This document shows, in pieces, positions 1 through 7,338 of a stretch of 42,036 nt of DNA. The stretch spans positions 1 through 42,036 of the forward strand of contig CANMOQ010000001.1 in assembly GCA_947499505.1 (NCBI GenBank), given 5' to 3'. The notes below the pieces were generated by a model. The model saw nothing but the letters and a program-made list of their open reading frames with translations, ran no database searches and was not told the origin of the DNA. Source of the DNA: an uncultured Erythrobacter sp. Lineage in GTDB: Bacteria; Pseudomonadota; Alphaproteobacteria; Sphingomonadales; Sphingomonadaceae. The position numbers and the translations under genes were made by a program. How positions within the stretch are numbered: position 1 is the first letter of the stretch; the number at the start of each line of letters is the position of its first letter.

Positions 1-317
1 CCTACCGTTCCGGCGAGTAGAAAGGGCGATGATCAGATTTCCATAGATGAAGTCATTGCAGAAGTTCGCCCCTGTTCACGCCAACTTCCACAACCATTTC
101 AACCAAGACCGGCATCTAATCGACAGACATACATAAAAGACTCGACGCTGAGTCGCACTGGCCGAGTGGCAGAGCCTTATAGCCTGAGAAGCGGCGATTG
201 TAGGGCGCTCCGTGTCTAACGGAGACGGGTTCGCATTAGACTGAAACCACCGCCATTTGCTGTCACCACTTACCAGCAGCCGTGAGTGCTCTGGTCCGTC
301 CTTAGCTGGTCTGTGCC
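1..317. other. Left-edge non-coding stretch
   Basis: I see no supportable gene here. The stretch is less GC-rich than the coding DNA to its right. It contains a perfect 6-bp hairpin (CTCCGT / ACGGAG, about 208-224) with no following T-run, so it is not an obvious terminator. It also contains a short string resembling the D-arm of a class II tRNA that does not fold into a full tRNA. The isochorismatase-like gene to the right ends at 318, so its transcript would run into this stretch. Confidence 0.5.
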
Positions 318-938
318 CTAGAGGCTTTGCAAATGAGCGATAGTGTCCGCCTCGCTCACCACGTCGGCGTATTTCGCCTCCATGTCGAACAGATTGGCCT
401 CGTGCGGGTCTTCATGGCGGTCGCCCACAGCCTCGCGCACAACGGTGGTGATGAAGCCGTGCGACATGGAATCGACGCAGGATGCGCGGATGCAGCCGCT
501 GGTCGTAAGCCCGGTCAGGATGACATTGTCGATGCCCAGGCTGGTCAGCGTTGCGGCCAGTGACGTGCCAAAGAATGCGCTGGGGTATTGTTTGGAGATT
601 ATGAGCTCGCCGTCTGTGGGCTCCAGCCCTTTGGGCCATGCGCCCATCGGGCTGCCTTTCAGGAAATAGCGCAGCGGACGCGCCTTTTCATAAAAACGCC
701 CGCCGTCGATTGCCGATGGGTGATAGACCACATTGGTCAGGATCACCGGAATGCCCGCCGCATGGGCCGCCTCTCGCACGCGCAGGGCCGAGGCCAAAGT
801 GTCCTCGACCCCCGCGTAGAGATCGCATTCGGGGTCAAAATACCCCTCAACGAAATCCACCAGCAGCAGCGCGGGCTTTTTCCCAAACCCCGCCTTTTGG
901 CCGTAAGCCTTGGCGTAATTATCGCTGAGCTGCGTCAT
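318..938 (-). CDS. Isochorismatase-family cysteine amidohydrolase
   Basis: Predicted cytosolic hydrolase of 206 residues, the normal size for the isochorismatase-like fold. The family's Asp-Lys-Cys triad is visible: D28 in LLLVDFVEGYF, K116 in IISKQYPSAF, and C149 in LTTSGCIRAS. The TTSGC-R-A signature is the one seen in N-carbamoylsarcosine amidohydrolase and related C-N hydrolases rather than true isochorismatases. The ATG at 938 is preceded by an AAGG-type ribosome site. The gene lies 40 nt downstream of the TonB receptor on the same strand, so the two are probably co-transcribed. Because the divergent operon encodes HyuA/HyuB, a role in hydrolysing an N-carbamoyl or amide intermediate is a reasonable inference; the actual substrate is not shown. 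Confidence is high for the family and low for the substrate. Confidence 0.9.
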   Translation of the reverse strand: MTQLSDNYAKAYGQKAGFGKKPALLLVDFVEGYFDPECDLYAGVEDTLASALRVREAAHAAGIPVILTNVVYHPSAIDGGRFYEKARPLRYFLKGSPMGAWPKGLEPTDGELIISKQYPSAFFGTSLAATLTSLGIDNVILTGLTTSGCIRASCVDSMSHGFITTVVREAVGDRHEDPHEANLFDMEAKYADVVSEADTIAHLQSL

Positions 939-978
939 AATGCGCCTTGTGGCAAAGGATGGACGGCGGGGCTAGCTG

Positions 979-3501
979 CTAAAACTTGAAGCCAACCTCA
1001 ACGCCGACCAGACGGCGCGCACCCGGCGAGATGAACGATCCGCCAAATTCGATCGCCGGGATCACCTCGTTGAGATACTCGCGGTTCAGCGCATTATTGG
1101 CGAAGATCGCGGCGGTGATATTGCCGGTCTCGATCCCAGCGCGCAGGTTCAGCACGCCAAAGGCATCGCGCCGCGCCACGCCGTAATTCGCATTGCCGAC
1201 GAACGCGGGAAGGGCGAGAGCTGAACCTGGCAGCAGGCCAGAGAAAAGTGTGGGCGCCTCTTGGTTCTGGAATGAGTGGAACCATGTCGGGCCAGTGATC
1301 CGGTAATCTGCGCGGACGATCAGATCGACGCTGCTGCTCATCGGAACGTCAATCTCTGTGCCGAGATTGATCGTATAATCAGCGGTGTAGGGCGACTTGT
1401 TGCCGACCGTTGAAGGGCGCGAGCTGTTGGCTTTGATCTCGCTCTCGGTGACATTGACCGAGCCAAAGAAGGTCCAGCCCTCAACCACTTCGGCAGAGGT
1501 GTTGAATTCGATCCCGTAGACATCGACCTCGTCAATGTTGGAGACGACCCTGAGCAGGCCGAACGAGCCAACGAAGAACTCGAAGAACTGCATGTCTTCG
1601 ATGTCGGTGTAATAGGCCGCTAGGTCGAAAGTGATCGCGCCGCCTGCAATCTCGCCCTTTACGCCCGCCTCAAGGGCGGAGGAGACCTCTTTGTCATATT
1701 GGTCTTCGATGGATACATCCGCGCCGATAAACTGCACGAAATTGGCATCGATGATCGCGGCGGAACCTTGGTTGTTAAAGCCGCCCGACTTAAATCCAAT
1801 GCCCCAGTTGGCATAGAAATTGAGGTCAGGATTGGGCTGCCAGCTGAGGCTGACTTTCGGTTGGAGCTGGCGGAAGGTCGCATCGACCGGCGCGAAGGCT
1901 CCAAAGGCGAGGCCAGGGTTGATCGGGCCACCGGTGAACGGATCGAGCGCACCAGCGGGCACGAGCGATTCTGACGAGCGATCTTCGATGTCATAGCGCA
2001 GGGCGAGGCCAGCGGTGAAATCGCCGAACTCATATTCCGCATTGCCGAACACGGCATAGACGCTGGTGTCGAATGTATCATTGAGCAACAGCGAGGTTGG
2101 GTTGGCGCTTCCCGGAGCGTTGAACAGCTCGCGGCTGACGCCTGCGCCTGTGTCGCCGCCAATGCTGACGCCGGTCTCGCGGTCAATGTTGAGGAAGTAG
2201 GCCCCGATCTGCCAGCTCAGTGCATCGCCGCCATTGGATGCCAGGCGGATCTCGCCGCTGATGTCGGATTGCTTGCGGATCTGCAGCTGAGTGCCGTCGC
2301 ATGTGCTGGGGCTGTAGGCGCCAAAGGTGGACCCATTGACCGGGTCAAAGATGAAGGGAACCGGCAATGCGCCGACAAAACCGGGCTGGTTGACCGGGAA
2401 GCCGGTGAGGTTGGCGGTGGAAGAGAAGCAGCTGTCGACCACATTTTGCGCAGCGGGGTCCGCAGCGGCGATGAAGCGCGCAAAGTCAGCCGAGGTGCCA
2501 TCGGCGGTTAGCAGTTGGTCCACGTCGGAATAGAGCGCCCATGCGGTCAGCGTAATGTCGCCAAAATTATGCTCGATCTTGGCAGAGATGTCCAAGCTGT
2601 CCTGTTCGTTGGTGGGCCGGATATTGCCATAATAGCGGAACGGATGGTCGTTCACATCTTCATTAAACGCCGGGTTTACGCCCGCGAAATTTGGGAGATG
2701 GAACGAGGAATTGAAGTTGATCGACGCCCCGCGCAGCTGCGAATAGCGCGCCTTGATATCGAGCTCTGTTGCTTCGCCGAGGTTCGCGACCAAGCGCCCG
2801 TCCAGACTCCATACTTCCTGATCATCGACCACATCGCGGTCCAGAAATTCATTGCGGAAGAAACCGTCGGTGCTGCGATAATAACCGGACAGGACAAAGC
2901 CAAGATTATCGCCGAGCGGCCCAGCGACATGGCCGGTCGCTTGAATGGTGTTTTCGTTCGCATAGGAGGCCTTCACCCCGCCTTCAAAGAAATCGGAGGG
3001 CTTCAGCGTTTGCAGTACAATCGCGCCAGCGGCTGCGTTGCGGCCATAGAGCGCGCCTTGCGGCCCTTTCAGGATTTCGACCTGGCGCAAGGTGCCTTGG
3101 GTCTGGTTCAATTGCGCGGTGTTGGTCTTAAGTATGCCATCGACCACCAGCGCGACGGAGCTTTCCGCATCGCGCGCGCCGTTGATCCCGCGAATGTTGA
3201 TCTGTGTGTCGCCCGCCTCGGCGGTGCCGGTCACAATGGTTACGCCGGGGGTCAACTGAACGAAGTCTTCTGCATTGTCGGCGCCCGTGCGCTCCAAAGC
3301 TTGAGCGGTGAGGACCGAAACCGATGCGGGCACATCTTGCAAACGTTCGTTCTGGCGCCGCGCGGTGACGATAATCGCATTGTCTTCTTCATCCGCATCG
3401 ACCGAGGCAGAGACCTCTGCATTTTGCGCGTGGGCGGGCATCGCAAAGGCGGGCGCAAATGCAGCAGTGGCGAACAGCAGAGCTTTGGTTGAACGCTTCA
3501 T
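979..3501 (-). CDS. TonB-dependent outer-membrane receptor
   Basis: 840-residue outer-membrane receptor for active, TonB-driven uptake of a ligand. Residues 1-26 form a Sec signal peptide ending in AHAQ. A TonB-box-like stretch (NAIIVTARR) and the plug domain follow (about residues 43-165, including VEILKGPQGALYGRNAAAG). The rest is beta-barrel, ending in the aromatic terminus FKF expected for outer-membrane insertion. A GGGGAAG ribosome site lies 9-10 nt before the ATG. Architecture and length fit the receptors that sphingomonads carry in large numbers. It is divergent from the GntR gene with a TTGTATACAA palindrome between them, and sits upstream of the amidohydrolase gene, so it probably imports the substrate of this island. 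The ligand cannot be read from sequence; no siderophore or cobalamin genes are nearby. Confidence 0.95.
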   Translation of the reverse strand: MKRSTKALLFATAAFAPAFAMPAHAQNAEVSASVDADEEDNAIIVTARRQNERLQDVPASVSVLTAQALERTGADNAEDFVQLTPGVTIVTGTAEAGDTQINIRGINGARDAESSVALVVDGILKTNTAQLNQTQGTLRQVEILKGPQGALYGRNAAAGAIVLQTLKPSDFFEGGVKASYANENTIQATGHVAGPLGDNLGFVLSGYYRSTDGFFRNEFLDRDVVDDQEVWSLDGRLVANLGEATELDIKARYSQLRGASINFNSSFHLPNFAGVNPAFNEDVNDHPFRYYGNIRPTNEQDSLDISAKIEHNFGDITLTAWALYSDVDQLLTADGTSADFARFIAAADPAAQNVVDSCFSSTANLTGFPVNQPGFVGALPVPFIFDPVNGSTFGAYSPSTCDGTQLQIRKQSDISGEIRLASNGGDALSWQIGAYFLNIDRETGVSIGGDTGAGVSRELFNAPGSANPTSLLLNDTFDTSVYAVFGNAEYEFGDFTAGLALRYDIEDRSSESLVPAGALDPFTGGPINPGLAFGAFAPVDATFRQLQPKVSLSWQPNPDLNFYANWGIGFKSGGFNNQGSAAIIDANFVQFIGADVSIEDQYDKEVSSALEAGVKGEIAGGAITFDLAAYYTDIEDMQFFEFFVGSFGLLRVVSNIDEVDVYGIEFNTSAEVVEGWTFFGSVNVTESEIKANSSRPSTVGNKSPYTADYTINLGTEIDVPMSSSVDLIVRADYRITGPTWFHSFQNQEAPTLFSGLLPGSALALPAFVGNANYGVARRDAFGVLNLRAGIETGNITAAIFANNALNREYLNEVIPAIEFGGSFISPGARRLVGVEVGFKF

Positions 3502-3562
3502 AATTCGACTTCCCCAAAATTTGTTGTCGTCCGGCTATTGATCGGACTTGGTCGGTGCGGCC

Positions 3563-3581
3563 GCGATTCTCAGAAAATCGC
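3563..3581. promoter_or_regulatory. Small inverted repeat in divergent promoter region
   Basis: GCGATT and AATCGC flank a 7-nt spacer between the receptor gene and the GntR gene. It could be a regulator site for the leftward receptor promoter or a chance repeat. No second copy was found in the window. Confidence 0.25.
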
Positions 3582-3618
3582 ATAGCGAAGAAACAGTCAT
3601 TGCAGTACGCGTTCCTTA

Positions 3619-3628
3619 TTGTATACAA
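3619..3628. promoter_or_regulatory. Predicted GntR/FCD operator, site 1
   Basis: Perfect 10-bp palindrome TTGTATACAA in the divergent region, 30 nt before the GntR start and about 117 nt before the receptor start. Short palindromes of this T-rich, A-rich form are typical FCD-type GntR operators. A near copy (TGTATACAAA) lies at the start of the lyase gene. The position suits autorepression and repression of the rightward operon. Confidence 0.65.
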
Positions 3629-3658
3629 AATCGACCCGTCAAGCTTTTAGAGGATTCT

Positions 3659-4339
3659 ATGTCGCGCGCATCGGACAAGGCGTACTCGCAAATCCGCGAG
3701 CTGATCATCTCGGGTGACCTCGCCCCGGGTGAGGCCTTGGGAGAAGAGGCTCTGGCTGAGATGTGCGGCGTGTCGCGTACGCCGATCCGCGAGGCCTTGC
3801 GCCGGCTTGAGGCGGATATGTTGATCCGCAAAACAGAATCGCAGCGCAGCTATGTCTCTGACTGGTCACTGGATGATGTGCATGATGTGTTTGAGCTGCG
3901 CGCCATGCTGGAGGGGCATGCCGCTCGCAGAGCCGCCGATCTGATGGATGATGCGGTCCTCAAGGCGCTAAAAATGCACAATACCCGTCTTGGGGAGGCG
4001 GTTTCGAGCGATCCGCCGAACGTCGAGGAATTCCTCGCGCGCAACCGCGAATTTCATGCCCTGATCCTGCGCACGGCCGCTTCTCCTCGGCTCGAAATCC
4101 TGCTGCAAACCTTGATCGAGCAGCCAGTGATTTGGCGCACGGCGCATCATTACGAGGTCAGCGAATTGGTCCGCTCGCATCAGGAGCATGATGAATTGAT
4201 CGCGGCTTTTGAGCGCGGCGATGGGCCATGGGCAGAGGCGATTATGACCGGCCATATCCGCCGCGCTTTTCACGCCTATTCGGATGCACATCAGGAAATG
4301 ATGGCGGCCGAGACTGATCAAGAAAAGAAACGAGCCTAG
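3659..4339 (+). CDS. GntR-family repressor with FCD ligand domain
   Basis: 226-residue transcription factor. Residues about 5-70 form the winged helix of the GntR family (AYSQIRELIISGDLAPGE, then GVSRTPIREALRRLE). Residues about 75-205 form an all-helical FCD ligand-binding domain with the metal-type histidines in NREFHALIL, HQEHDELI and GHIRRAF. I chose the ATG at 3659 because AGAGGA lies just upstream and the family begins at this point; an in-frame start at 3548 would add 37 residues with no family similarity. It is the first gene of the rightward catabolic run and divergent from the receptor. The TTGTATACAA palindrome just upstream is its probable operator. FCD regulators usually sense an organic acid or pathway intermediate, so the effector is likely a product of this pathway. 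Confidence 0.92.
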   Translation: MSRASDKAYSQIRELIISGDLAPGEALGEEALAEMCGVSRTPIREALRRLEADMLIRKTESQRSYVSDWSLDDVHDVFELRAMLEGHAARRAADLMDDAVLKALKMHNTRLGEAVSSDPPNVEEFLARNREFHALILRTAASPRLEILLQTLIEQPVIWRTAHHYEVSELVRSHQEHDELIAAFERGDGPWAEAIMTGHIRRAFHAYSDAHQEMMAAETDQEKKRA

Positions 4340-4344
4340 TCTAA

Positions 4345-4355
4345 ATGTATACAAA
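4345..4355. promoter_or_regulatory. Predicted GntR/FCD operator, site 2, on a start codon
   Basis: ATGTATACAAA shares the TGTATACA core and its right flank with the palindrome at 3619-3628. Its first three bases are the start codon of the lyase gene, so the 8-bp core covers the initiation site. A bound repressor here could act as a roadblock between the regulator gene and the enzyme genes. The first codons of the lyase (M-Y-T-K) fit the site rather than the family consensus. Confidence 0.5.
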
Positions 4356-5277
4356 AGCCATCGAAATTGTTGAGGTCAGTCCGCGCGACGGTTTGCAGAA
4401 TGAGAAGCAACCGATTTCCACTGCGGACAAGCTGACGCTGATCAATCGGGCCATCGAAGCAGGGGCTCGGCGGATCGAAGTGACCAGCTTCGTCAATCCC
4501 AAGGCGGTGCCGCAAATGGCCGATGCCGATGCGGTGTGCACGGGCCTGCCTGACCGCGATGATGTGACTTACATTGGTCTTGTGATGAACCTGCGCGGCG
4601 CAGAGCGGGCGATTGCCACGGGCCGCATTGATCAGCTCGGCGCAGTCGCGGTCGCCACCGACACCTTTGCTATGCGCAATCAAGGCCAGACAAGTGATGG
4701 CTCGGTCGATGCTGCCCGCGCCATTATCAAGCGGGCCAAGGAAACGGGCCTGACCGCGCAGGCCACCATTGGCGCAAGCTTCGGCTGCCCGTTCGAAGGT
4801 GAAGTCAGCGAGGATCGCGTTGTCGCCATGGCCAAAGCCATTGCCGAAGCGGGCCCAGTGGAGATCGCGCTGGCCGACACTATCGGCGTCGGCAACCCTG
4901 CACATGTTGCGCGGCTGGTGGTGCGAGTGCGCGAAGCCATCAATCCGCTCCCCGTGCGAGTGCACTTTCACAACACGCGCGGAACAGGCCTCGCCAATGT
5001 CTGGGCGGCCATCGCCGCAGGCGCGCAAACGGTCGATGCATCGATCGGCGGACTGGGCGGATGCCCTTTTGCGCCGGGCGCTGCGGGCAATGTCGCAACC
5101 GACGATGTTTTCTACATGCTCGAAAGAGCGGAAATTTCTACGGGCCTTTCGCTCGATGCCATTATCGAAACAAACCACTGGCTGGCTGGTGTGATGGACA
5201 AAGAACTGCCGGCGATGGTCGGCAAAGCAGGCGGGTTTCCAAACCCGGCCGATGACAAAGAAAGGAATGCTGCCTAA
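4345..5277 (+). CDS. HMG-CoA-lyase-like enzyme (DRE-TIM/HMGL family)
   Basis: 310-residue TIM-barrel lyase predicted to cleave a 3-hydroxy-acyl-CoA by retro-aldol/Claisen chemistry. Visible motifs are EVSPRDGLQNE (R14, D15), the substrate loop TSFVNPKAVPQM, metal histidines H207 and H209, and the C-terminal GLGGCPFAPGAAGN carrying the catalytic cysteine C240. These are hallmarks of hydroxymethylglutaryl-CoA lyase. The metal motif, however, reads HFHNTRG instead of the usual H-x-H-D-T-Y-G, which marks a paralogous branch, so the natural substrate may be a different tertiary hydroxyacyl-CoA. The gene starts 5 nt after the regulator, and its stop shares a base with the next start (TAATG). With the downstream CoA-transferase it probably forms the final activation-and-cleavage step of the pathway. 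Confidence 0.88.
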   Translation: MYTKAIEIVEVSPRDGLQNEKQPISTADKLTLINRAIEAGARRIEVTSFVNPKAVPQMADADAVCTGLPDRDDVTYIGLVMNLRGAERAIATGRIDQLGAVAVATDTFAMRNQGQTSDGSVDAARAIIKRAKETGLTAQATIGASFGCPFEGEVSEDRVVAMAKAIAEAGPVEIALADTIGVGNPAHVARLVVRVREAINPLPVRVHFHNTRGTGLANVWAAIAAGAQTVDASIGGLGGCPFAPGAAGNVATDDVFYMLERAEISTGLSLDAIIETNHWLAGVMDKELPAMVGKAGGFPNPADDKERNAA

Positions 5278-7334
5278 TGGGCTATCGCCTTGGAGTGGAT
5301 GTTGGGGGCACGTTTACCGACCTCTTGCTGTTCAATGATGAGACCGGAGCATTCTGGCGCCACAAAACCCCCTCGACCCCGCATGACAGCTCAGAAGGTA
5401 TTCTGACCGGCGTCGAAGCGATCACAAAGGAAGCCGATGTCGCGCCGAGCGAGATCGAATATTTCCTCCACGGCACCACCGTTGCGACCAATGCGGTGCT
5501 GGAGGGCAAGGGCGCGAAAGTCGGTCTGATCGTGACCGAGGGCTACCGCGACGTGATGCAGATCGCGCGCAGCTTTGTACCCGGCGGTCTTGCCGCTTGG
5601 ATCGTCTGGCCTAAGCCTCAACCGCTCGCGCATTTGGAGGACACAATTGACGTGCCGGGCCGGATGGGCGCCGATGGCAAGGAAGTGCGGCCACTCGACG
5701 AAGATTCAGTGCGCGCCGCAATGCGCAAGCTGAAGGGGCAGGGCATTGAGGCGCTGACCGTCAGCCTGATCAACGCCTATGTAAACGGCACGCATGAGCA
5801 GCGCATTGGCGAGATCGCAGCCGAGGAGTTGCCCGGTCTGCCCGTATCGCTGAGCCATGAAGTCCTGCCTGAGATGCAGGAATATGAGCGCACGCTGTCG
5901 ACTGTCGCCAATGCGGCGGTGCGCCCTGTGGTGGGCAAGTACGTCTCCAATCTGCGGGACCGACTTGAGCAAGAGGGCCTCAAAGGCAAGCTCTCACTGC
6001 TGCGTTCTGATGGCGGGTTGATGAGCAGTCAGAAGGCGGAAGAGCATCCGGTCAATATTCTGATGTCTGGCCCGGCAGGCGGCGTGACCGGAGCCTTGTG
6101 GGTCGGCAAGAACGCTGGCCTCAGCAATATTTTGACGCTGGATGTCGGCGGTACATCGACCGATGTGGCCCTGATCGAAGGGTTGGAGGCGCGCCGGGTG
6201 CGCACCACCGAAGTCGGCCACTTGTCGGTCCGCGCATCTGCACTTGATGTGAAGACGGTGGGCGCAGGCGGCGGCTCAATCGCTCACGTGCCAGAGTTGA
6301 CCGGCGCGCTGCGGGTTGGCCCGGAAAGCGCGGGCGCGGTGCCTGGCCCGGTGGCGTATGGGAAGGGCGGCGAAGTCCCGACCGTGACCGACGCCAATGT
6401 CGTGCTCGGCTATCTGCCAGAGGATCTGCTGGGCGGGGCGTTCCAGCTTGACCGAGAAGGCGCGAAGAAGGCTGTTCAGACGGTTGCGGATGCGCTGGGC
6501 GTTGGCCTGATGGAGGCCGCACGCGGCATCATCGACATCGTCAATGAGAACATGTTTGGTGCATTGCGCATGATCAGTGTTCAACAGGGCTATGACCCGC
6601 GCGAGTTTGCGGTGATGGGCTTTGGCGGGGCAGGGCCGCTGCATGTGAACGCGGTGGCGAAACTGATGGGCAGCTGGCCAGCGGTCAGCCCGGTATCCCC
6701 CGGCGTGCTTTGTGCTTTGGGTGATGCGACCACGCGGATGCGCACCGAAACCGCCCGCAGCTTCAGCAAGCTGGCGCGCGATACGGACGAGGCGCAGCTC
6801 GCCAGCGTCCTTACCGAAATGGAGCAGCAGACGCGGGCGGAATTGCTCGCAGATGGCGTCCCTGAAGGCGCCATCACCAGCGCGTTTGAAGTAGATGTGC
6901 GTTATGCTGGCCAGGCCTTTGAAGTGCCGCTAACCATCGATCAGGAATTGCTCACGAAGGACGGAATTGACGGCATTCTGGCGCGCTTTGACGAAGAGCA
7001 TTTGCGCCTCTTCACTTTCAACATGGATACCCCGCACGAGATCGTGAACCTGCGCGCCGTTGCGATGGGTGAAGCGCCCGATCTACCCGCCAATGAGCTG
7101 GAGAAGGGCGACGGCGATCCTTCGCTAGCGAAGATCCGCGATCACACTTTATGGATGGACGGCGAAGAACGCGCCGCCGTGATCTATGACCGCGCGAAAC
7201 TGCGCCAGGGGGACATCATCCCTGGTCCGGCGATCATCACCGAAATGGACTCGACCACTCTGGTTGAAAATGGCTGCACAGCCACGGTCGATGCGGTCGG
7301 CAATATCCTTATCAATTTGAACGAGAAGGGCTGA
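5277..7334 (+). CDS. hyuA: Hydantoinase/oxoprolinase family subunit A
   Basis: 685-residue ATP-binding subunit of the HyuA/AcxB/5-oxoprolinase-N family. The actin-like ATP-binding start is clear (GVDVGGTFTDLLLF), followed by LHGTTVATNAVLEGKGA, SGPAGGVTGA and the second phosphate loop LDVGGTSTDVALIEG. Length fits a separate A subunit. In this family ATP phosphorylates either a lactam or imide carbonyl before hydrolysis (5-oxoproline, N-methylhydantoin, caprolactam) or a ketone enolate before carboxylation (acetone, acetophenone). It is coupled by a one-base overlap to the lyase gene and followed after 4 nt by hyuB. The family call is firm; the reaction type is not decided by this subunit. Confidence 0.93.
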   Translation: MGYRLGVDVGGTFTDLLLFNDETGAFWRHKTPSTPHDSSEGILTGVEAITKEADVAPSEIEYFLHGTTVATNAVLEGKGAKVGLIVTEGYRDVMQIARSFVPGGLAAWIVWPKPQPLAHLEDTIDVPGRMGADGKEVRPLDEDSVRAAMRKLKGQGIEALTVSLINAYVNGTHEQRIGEIAAEELPGLPVSLSHEVLPEMQEYERTLSTVANAAVRPVVGKYVSNLRDRLEQEGLKGKLSLLRSDGGLMSSQKAEEHPVNILMSGPAGGVTGALWVGKNAGLSNILTLDVGGTSTDVALIEGLEARRVRTTEVGHLSVRASALDVKTVGAGGGSIAHVPELTGALRVGPESAGAVPGPVAYGKGGEVPTVTDANVVLGYLPEDLLGGAFQLDREGAKKAVQTVADALGVGLMEAARGIIDIVNENMFGALRMISVQQGYDPREFAVMGFGGAGPLHVNAVAKLMGSWPAVSPVSPGVLCALGDATTRMRTETARSFSKLARDTDEAQLASVLTEMEQQTRAELLADGVPEGAITSAFEVDVRYAGQAFEVPLTIDQELLTKDGIDGILARFDEEHLRLFTFNMDTPHEIVNLRAVAMGEAPDLPANELEKGDGDPSLAKIRDHTLWMDGEERAAVIYDRAKLRQGDIIPGPAIITEMDSTTLVENGCTATVDAVGNILINLNEKG

Positions 7335-7338
7335 GACG

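Noticed and set aside
208..224. Hairpin CTCCGT/ACGGAG as a terminator for the amidohydrolase operon
   Set aside because: There is no T-run on the relevant strand and it lies about 95 nt past the stop; it may be chance.
160..256. Possible class II tRNA (GGCCGAGTGGC D-arm-like string, GGGTTCG and a trailing CCACCGCCA)
   Set aside because: No 7-bp acceptor stem pairs across the ends and no 5-bp anticodon stem can be drawn; the T-loop is not canonical. It could be a decayed remnant, but I cannot support a gene.
2515..3492. 325-codon plus-strand open frame opposite the TonB receptor
   Set aside because: It lies wholly antisense to a receptor with clear plug and barrel motifs; its translation shows no domain and is a product of high GC.
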